A DNA stretch of 64,000 bases, taken from NCBI GenBank assembly GCA_015501595.1, contig JADNRX010000076.1, forward strand, positions 1 through 64,000, read 5' to 3'. The notes under the pieces are model-generated. The model ran no database searches. It was not told the origin of the DNA and was given only the letters and a program-made list of their open reading frames with translations. A program made the position numbers and the translations under genes. Origin of the DNA: Hymenopellis radicata. Lineage: Eukaryota > Basidiomycota > Agaricomycetes > Agaricales > Physalacriaceae. Below are positions 58,681 to 64,000 of the stretch, piece after piece; the stretch's first letter is position 1, and each line of letters opens with the position of its first letter.

Positions 58681-60114
58681 ATGATTCCACGAACAAATGC
58701 GTGCTCGCGCGCGCTGTCGCGTTCGTTTTCGTCGCTGCGGCCGACGACGAGCGGACAGAGGTACTTTCTACCTCATAGTCTGTAGAAAAATAAACTGAAA
58801 TGAAGCCAGTCCCACAGGTCTGGCCATTCAATGCTATCGTATTCAGTTCTCTTACAATTGCGCGTTCAGCAATCGTGATGTTGAACATGGGTGGACCATC
58901 AACGGTAAGCGCGCAGCCCAGCTTCCAACAAACTTTTTCTATTCAACCCTTATTTCCTAGGTCGCCGAAACGCACGACTTTCTCAAAAACCTGTTTCTGG
59001 ACGGCGACCTCATTCCACTGCCGTTCCAGCGCTTCTTGGCCCCGTTGATTGCTCGCAGACGAACCCCGCAAATCGAAGAGCAGTATGCTGCGATTGGCGG
59101 CGGTTCTCCCATATTACGTTACACCCAGCTCCAGGGCGAGGGCATGGCAAAGTTGCTCGATGAACTGCACCCGGAATCCGCCCCGCACAAGGCGTATACG
59201 GCCTTCCGCTACGCTCGGCCTCTCACCTCGGAGACGGCGCGTCAGATGAAGGAGGATGGCGTCAAGAAGGCGGTCGCGTTCACGCAGTATCCGCAGTACA
59301 GCTGCAGCACGACTGGAAGCAGTCTGAACGAGCTGTATCGCCGCGGCAATGAGTTTGGAGATATTGAATGGAGTGTAATAGACAGATGGGGTACTCATCC
59401 GGGATTCATAGAGGTTGGTTGGCGCTCTGCCACTCTATACAAGAGGTGTAATTGACTTTTCTTTCCTTACAGGCCGTGTCCCAAAATGTCGAAGCGGCGT
59501 TAGCAAAGTTCCCAGAATCCAGCCGAAAAGACACGATTATACTATTTTCGGCTCATTCGTTACCCATGTCCGTTGTGAATCGCGGGGACCCATATGTCCT
59601 AGAAGTATCCGCCACAGTGTCAAGAGTAATGGAGAGGCTCCGGCACTCTAATCCTTACCGGCTAGTGTGGCAGTCGCAGGTCGGCCCTTCAGCATGGATG
59701 GGTATGCAGACTGGCGACGCACTCAAGGGACTGGCGCGGCTTGGAAAAAAGCAGGTGGTTATCGTTCCTATCGCGTTCACCAGCGACCACATAGAAACAC
59801 TGTATGAAATCGATCTCGAATACGTGAAAGAGGCACGGGAGGCAGGTTCCTTTCTTCTTTTCCTGCGATTGTGATGCTGAGCCGGTGACTTAGCACGGAA
59901 TCGAAGTCTATCGCGCGGAATCATTGAATGGGTCGCCTGTATTTATACGCGCGCTGGCGGATATTGCAGCGGAGCATCTACGTCAGCTTTCGAAGGCAGC
60001 GGGCCTACGAGTGTTCAATTGGGGCTCAGGTGTCCAGGTTGTAAGAATGCTACGTGCGGGAAGCAGAAGGAATGGTTCGAGTATGGAGGTCGACGTAGTA
60101 GTAGTAGTAATTAA
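58681..60114 (+). CDS. HEM15: Ferrochelatase, mitochondrial, apparent frameshift near the C-terminus
   Basis: Ferrochelatase inserts Fe(II) into protoporphyrin IX in the last step of haem synthesis. The core reads [54 protein letters not shown] and [20 protein letters not shown]. The active-site His is in [10 protein letters not shown]. The C-terminal [2Fe-2S] ligands [18 protein letters not shown] lie in a different frame from the preceding [12 protein letters not shown]. One G added to the run at 60001-60003 joins them. The start is uncertain: the ATG at 58681 opens a Ser/Arg presequence ([20 protein letters not shown]) but needs splicing whose phase I could not fit; the ATG at 58800 reads straight through. 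Confidence 0.88.
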
Positions 60115-60250
60115 GCTACCTAATTCGATGACCATCCCAGAGCTGCTACTAGGCTTCAATTCAGTGTGAACATTATCCGAGCATTTGAATTGCGACTCCT
60201 TCCCCTTTGAGTTCGCTCTTCGCTTGTTCGCTGATCTGCGACACCCGGAG

Positions 60251-60260
60251 TATATATAAA
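60251..60260 (+). promoter_or_regulatory. TATA box of the ERG8 gene
   Basis: TATATATAAA lies 43 bp before the ATG at 60303. It is the clearest core promoter element in the window along with that of the subtilase. Confidence 0.6.
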
Positions 60261-60302
60261 GCCAGCTCGTTCGCTCGCCCGCTGGCTCAATCGTTACTCG
60301 AC

Positions 60303-62144
60303 ATGTCCACCGTCGTCTCCTCTCCAGGCAAAGTGCTCGTCGCCGGCGGATATCTCGTCCTGGATCCTGCCTATTCTGGCATTGTCGTGTCTGCCTCATC
60401 TCGTTTCTACACGGTCATATCGGATGATCTCTCCCTCGGTGCCCATCGTATTCAAGTGCGGTCGCCCCAATTCAAGGATGCGACGTGGAGGTATACTGTC
60501 ACGTTTGGCAGCTCGGCTGTCCATGTCGAGGAGGATCCGAGCAAGTCAGTGCATCGCGTCAAAGCAGCTTGAACGTCTGCTGATGGCGATCGTATAGCAC
60601 GAGCAAGAACAAATTCGTGTTTCTTGCTTTGAACAAGACTCTGACGCTAGCCTACGAGGTCAAGGGACCAGATAGCCTTAAAGAGATACTCTCGACTGGC
60701 CTTGATATCGTGATCGCAGGCGGTAATGACTTTTATTCACAGAGAGCCAAAGTATGTCATTTTTGCGTGGCCATTGCAATCTGACATGACATTGTGTTAT
60801 AGTTGGAATCACTAGGATTACCGCGTACCCTGAAATCTTTAGAGTCCATCGAGCCTTTCGCATATACCGGCGTTCGCCTCGCTGATGTCCACAAGACGGG
60901 CATGGGCTCCTCCGCTTCATTGATAACCTCCTTAGTCTCCGCACTACTGATCCACACCAAGACCATCCCATCTGCCTCCTTCTCCGACGTCGACACGGAC
61001 GGAAGACGCCTCGCTCACAACCTCGCACAATACGTCCATTGCTTGGCTCAAGGCAAGGTCGGTAGCGGTTTCGATGTGTCCGCAGCCGTCTTTGGGAGCC
61101 ACCTCTACACGCGTTTCGACCCAGACGTCATCAAGGACCTAATGAACGAGAACACGGTACGACTACCGTTCGGCCCGTATCTCTCAATTGACGTTACTTA
61201 GCAGTCGGCTCTACACCCTGTTCTGTCTCCGACGAACAAGGCCTGGAATTACCGCATCGAGCCGTTTCAGCTACCCCCGCTCACCAGGATAATGTTGGCA
61301 GATGTTGATGCCGGGAGCGACACCCCGTCTCTCGTCGGAAAAGTATTGAAATGGAGGAAAGAAGATAGCGTAAAGGGTATGTGTATCATCTTATCCTGCC
61401 TACTCGGAGATGTTCAGGCAACCGTTCCCTTTCGTTCTCAGCCAACGCGCTCTGGACCAGTTTGGATCGCACAAATCAGGCCCTTGCACAAGTCCTCCTC
61501 CGTCTCTCAAAGTTGTACGCAGATGACCAGGAGAATTACACGGACGCGGTCAAATATATATCCTCACTGAGCCATCTCCAGGTCGAATTCAATCGTGCCT
61601 CCCTTCGTCCCGTTAACTCACTTCGCATCATATAGTGGACTGCAAACCCGCAGATTCCTGACGGCGAGCGTCCCGTTATAGCCGCATTCCATGAGGCTCA
61701 TACCCTCTCTGAGGTATAGGCCTTGAACGGACATTATATCCCCATGTAACTCATCCTCCGATCAGAGCATACGCGCCCAAATGCGTGAGATGGGATCCAG
61801 TGCAGGCGTGCCTATAGAGCCCGAGGGCCAGACGAAACTGCTCGATGCGTGCATATCCCAGGCCGGAGTTGTAGGCGGTGGCGTACCCGGAGGTTAGTTT
61901 TTCTACATCAAAAAGGGACAGCACTGAACTGAAGCTAGCTGGCGGATACGACGCGATCTGGCTGATGGTATTGGATCCCGTCGATTCTTCGCCGGATCAG
62001 CCCCCGACACAACGAATCGAACACGTCTGGTCAAACTACTCTGGGGTTTCACCTCTCTCCGCCACCGAGAGTATCGCAAAAGGATCTAGGATTGAGAATC
62101 TCGAGGACATCAAGGGTCTGAAGGCGGCTGTGGACAGATCATGA
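60303..62144 (+). CDS. ERG8: Phosphomevalonate kinase (ERG8)
   Basis: Starts MSTVVSSPGKVLVAGGYLVL at 60303; exon 1 ends at 60544 and exon 2 begins at 60598. The GHMP ATP-binding loop is GMGSSASLITSLVSALL (60,900). Other motifs are GKVGSGFDVSAAVFGSHLY and the C-terminal MREMGSSAGVPIEPEGQTKL with VPGGGYDAIWLMVLDP. The enzyme makes diphosphomevalonate in the sterol and isoprenoid pathway. Introns near 61,582-61,634 and 61,718-61,767 restore continuity where the genomic frame looks broken (SSLSHLQWTANPQIPDGERP, AFHEAHTLSE). The stop is at 62144. The gene is intact and carries a good TATA box. Confidence 0.92.
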
Positions 62145-62480
62145 TTCGTTTTTTTCTTCTTCTTTTGCGATCTTGGCCTTTCATATTTACAAACGAACAA
62201 CATAGCGATCTCAAGGATAATAATTCGACGTGTTACGAGACGGAACTGTATGATAGTAGAACCGTTTTTACTAATAGACATTGCCCTCAAGAAGGGAGAC
62301 ACTAGTCGTGATGCTACTTGAGCTCGTCGTTGACCCCTCAAACGCCATCCAACCAAAGAGAGCAACGATGATAGCATAAGATCACGACGACTACAAGGCT
62401 CGTACATACATTGCCAACACAGCGATAGATACAGAATTTACAACGAAACAGAAAGTCCAATGTCCGAAATTCTAGATTGA
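62145..62480. other. Convergent intergenic, no gene seen
   Basis: 336 bp between the stop codons of ERG8 and the RING gene. T-rich 3' UTR-like sequence. No conserved ORF or repeat. Confidence 0.45.
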
Positions 62481-64000
62481 TTAGATGGCGGTATGAGCTA
62501 CAGTGGGCAATGGGGGGTCTGTGGGATCAACCTCCTCCTCGCGATCCCGACGCCTCCGCATCGCAGACCGAATGTAGCGTGAAAAACGACTGCTGCTGAG
62601 AGTACGGGGTCTCGGGGGCTCATGTACATGTCGCTCCGGCTCATGGCGATTTTCATCTTGCACACTGTCTTCCCCGGAGATCATAGACTCGAGAGCAAGG
62701 AAATCTGCACGAATATCAATCAAATTGTTTCTTTTGTAGACGAACAAACCACGAAACACACCTTGTCGACAAATCGGACAAGAACTAGATAGCTCGAGAA
62801 GCCATGGATCCACACACTGCTGATGGAAACGATGCTTTCCCTCGCAGGGTAAGATACGCACATCGTCATCATCTTCGAAATCAACTATGCATATGGGACA
62901 CGTCTCGCGGCCGATCGCAGCGGGGACGGGTACATCGTTTGAGGGAGGAGTACCTCCTCGAGACGCTCCTTCTCCGTTGTTGTCGTCATCAGAGCCACCT
63001 TGTTCGAGTTCAGCGGTATTGCGTTTTGACGGCCGCGGTCTGGGTTGCGCAACAGCCTCCTGCCAGATGGTTTCCCCGACGTCCAGAGAGCGCTCCCGCG
63101 GAATCTCCTTCATGGCCATGTTCCGGCCAAACTCGTCTACCGCATCATTCTCGGGATCTTTAGCATGATCATCCATCTGGCGGGGCTGCACGCTACTTCC
63201 GAATTTGACGATGGGGAACGTATCGAGAATGGCACGCGTCAGGCCTTGGGTTCGCGACTGGTAAAGCATCCCCACCACCGTGGCGCCGCGGGCCATATCG
63301 CTCGGGTGGCGAATAGCGCGAATAGCCTGATGATCAAGAATGAGGACGTGGTCGTAAATACACACGGAAGGACACTCACTCCAGTAATGATGATCACACA
63401 GAAGAGCGCCGAAACACATCCAGTTATCGCGTACAAAACGATCCTAACAAATCGTCAGTTGGTGCGAACGCGAAAGAAGAAGCTGCATACATAGCTAACG
63501 CCGTATTGGAAGAGCCTTTCTGACCGGTACCCCCGGTACCACCACCACTTCCCGTCGTCGTGGAGTCATTTGAAGCGCCCGTCGCATTGTAAGCCCAGAG
63601 CGTAGCAAACAGAAAGCCGGGCTCCGTAGCGAAGTTGTTTTTGATCGTTTCGCTCATGGTCGCGGCGGAGTCATTAAGCCTCTGAGAATCATACGTGCCC
63701 CCAATACTGGTGTTCCCAGTACCAATCTGACCAAACTGGTATTCGATTAGATGGGAGGATGTCAGACTCTGGGTAGAGAATATGTCGAAGACTTGATCGA
63801 AGGTCTCTGGATCTGCATATTCAGGATTGATGATACAAGCCACAGACGAAAGCGAGTAGAGGAGCTATCGCGCGATATCAGCACAGAAGAAGTAGAGAGA
63901 AGAATCATACGTACTGCAGCAACAGCACCCTTATCGCGGGCCAATGTAAAGATATCAAGCTCCTGGTCAGCATCAGTTGCGTTCTTGTCGCACGACACGA
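62481..64000 (-). CDS. Membrane RING-H2 ubiquitin ligase with luminal domain, N-terminus cut by window edge
   Basis: The visible part begins in a luminal segment with Cys ([20 protein letters not shown]), probably a protease-associated-type domain. One membrane helix follows ([20 protein letters not shown], near 63,420). The cytosolic half holds the RING-H2 domain [32 protein letters not shown] and SCPICRQ, with an intron directly after it (joined reading [10 protein letters not shown]). The Arg-rich C-terminus ends LPTVAHTAI at 62481. The layout matches the PA-TM-RING ligases that work on endosomal or vacuolar membranes. The first exons lie beyond base 64000. Confidence 0.8.

Noticed and set aside
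61580..61770. Apparent stops inside ERG8
   Set aside because: Two normal introns, one ending ATATAG and one ending GATCAG, restore the kinase reading frame.

Overview
This window is nuclear DNA of a filamentous fungus, almost certainly an Agaricomycete (mushroom-forming basidiomycete). Genes are densely packed and broken by many 45-65 bp GT-AG introns with CTRAC-like branch points. The protein set fits this group: a DUF7726 protein, a BTB/POZ protein, a PL14 lyase, a secreted subtilase, a muskelin homologue and a reverse transcriptase relic of a type common in these genomes. Species cannot be told from the sequence. No tRNA, rRNA, CRISPR array or prokaryotic element was seen.

Left third (1-21,946): a PPR-like organellar protein cut by the left edge; a GPATCH1/TOUGH splicing-factor homologue sharing a 113 bp divergent promoter with a steroid 5-alpha-reductase-like gene; a BTB protein; a DUF7726 protein; muskelin; a secreted subtilisin-like protease; SKI3 (exosome cofactor, TPR); and an enoyl-CoA hydratase.

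Middle (22,333-42,437): a PWWP chromatin protein, an LYAR-type zinc-finger nucleolar protein with an 8-nt micro-exon, a membrane RING protein, a DUF3533/SNG1 relic, a microcephalin-like BRCT protein, a reverse transcriptase relic, mitochondrial uS8, RPC25 (Pol III), an RRN5-like Pol I factor, a 4-coumarate-CoA-ligase-like adenylating enzyme, and RPB3 (Pol II). Subunits or factors for all three nuclear RNA polymerases lie within 10 kb, which is probably chance because they do not form an operon.

Right third (42,707-64,000): an EF-hand MscS-type channel, the t-SNARE TLG2/syntaxin-16, a small Cys-rich protein, NAR1 (cytosolic Fe-S assembly), a PL14 polysaccharide lyase, an AVT-type vacuolar amino-acid transporter, a basic protein with a C-terminal PY motif, ferrochelatase, phosphomevalonate kinase (ERG8), and a membrane RING ligase running off the right edge.

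I found no convincing new multi-gene system. The most notable patterns are apparent single-base frameshifts at G/C homopolymers in five conserved genes (PPR, SKI3, microcephalin-like, RPC25, ferrochelatase), two micro-exons, a probable GC-AG intron, and two decayed relics. The frameshift pattern looks more like consensus error than biology, but it decides how these genes should be read. Splice sites given below were worked out by eye from reading frame, motif continuity and GT-AG signals.
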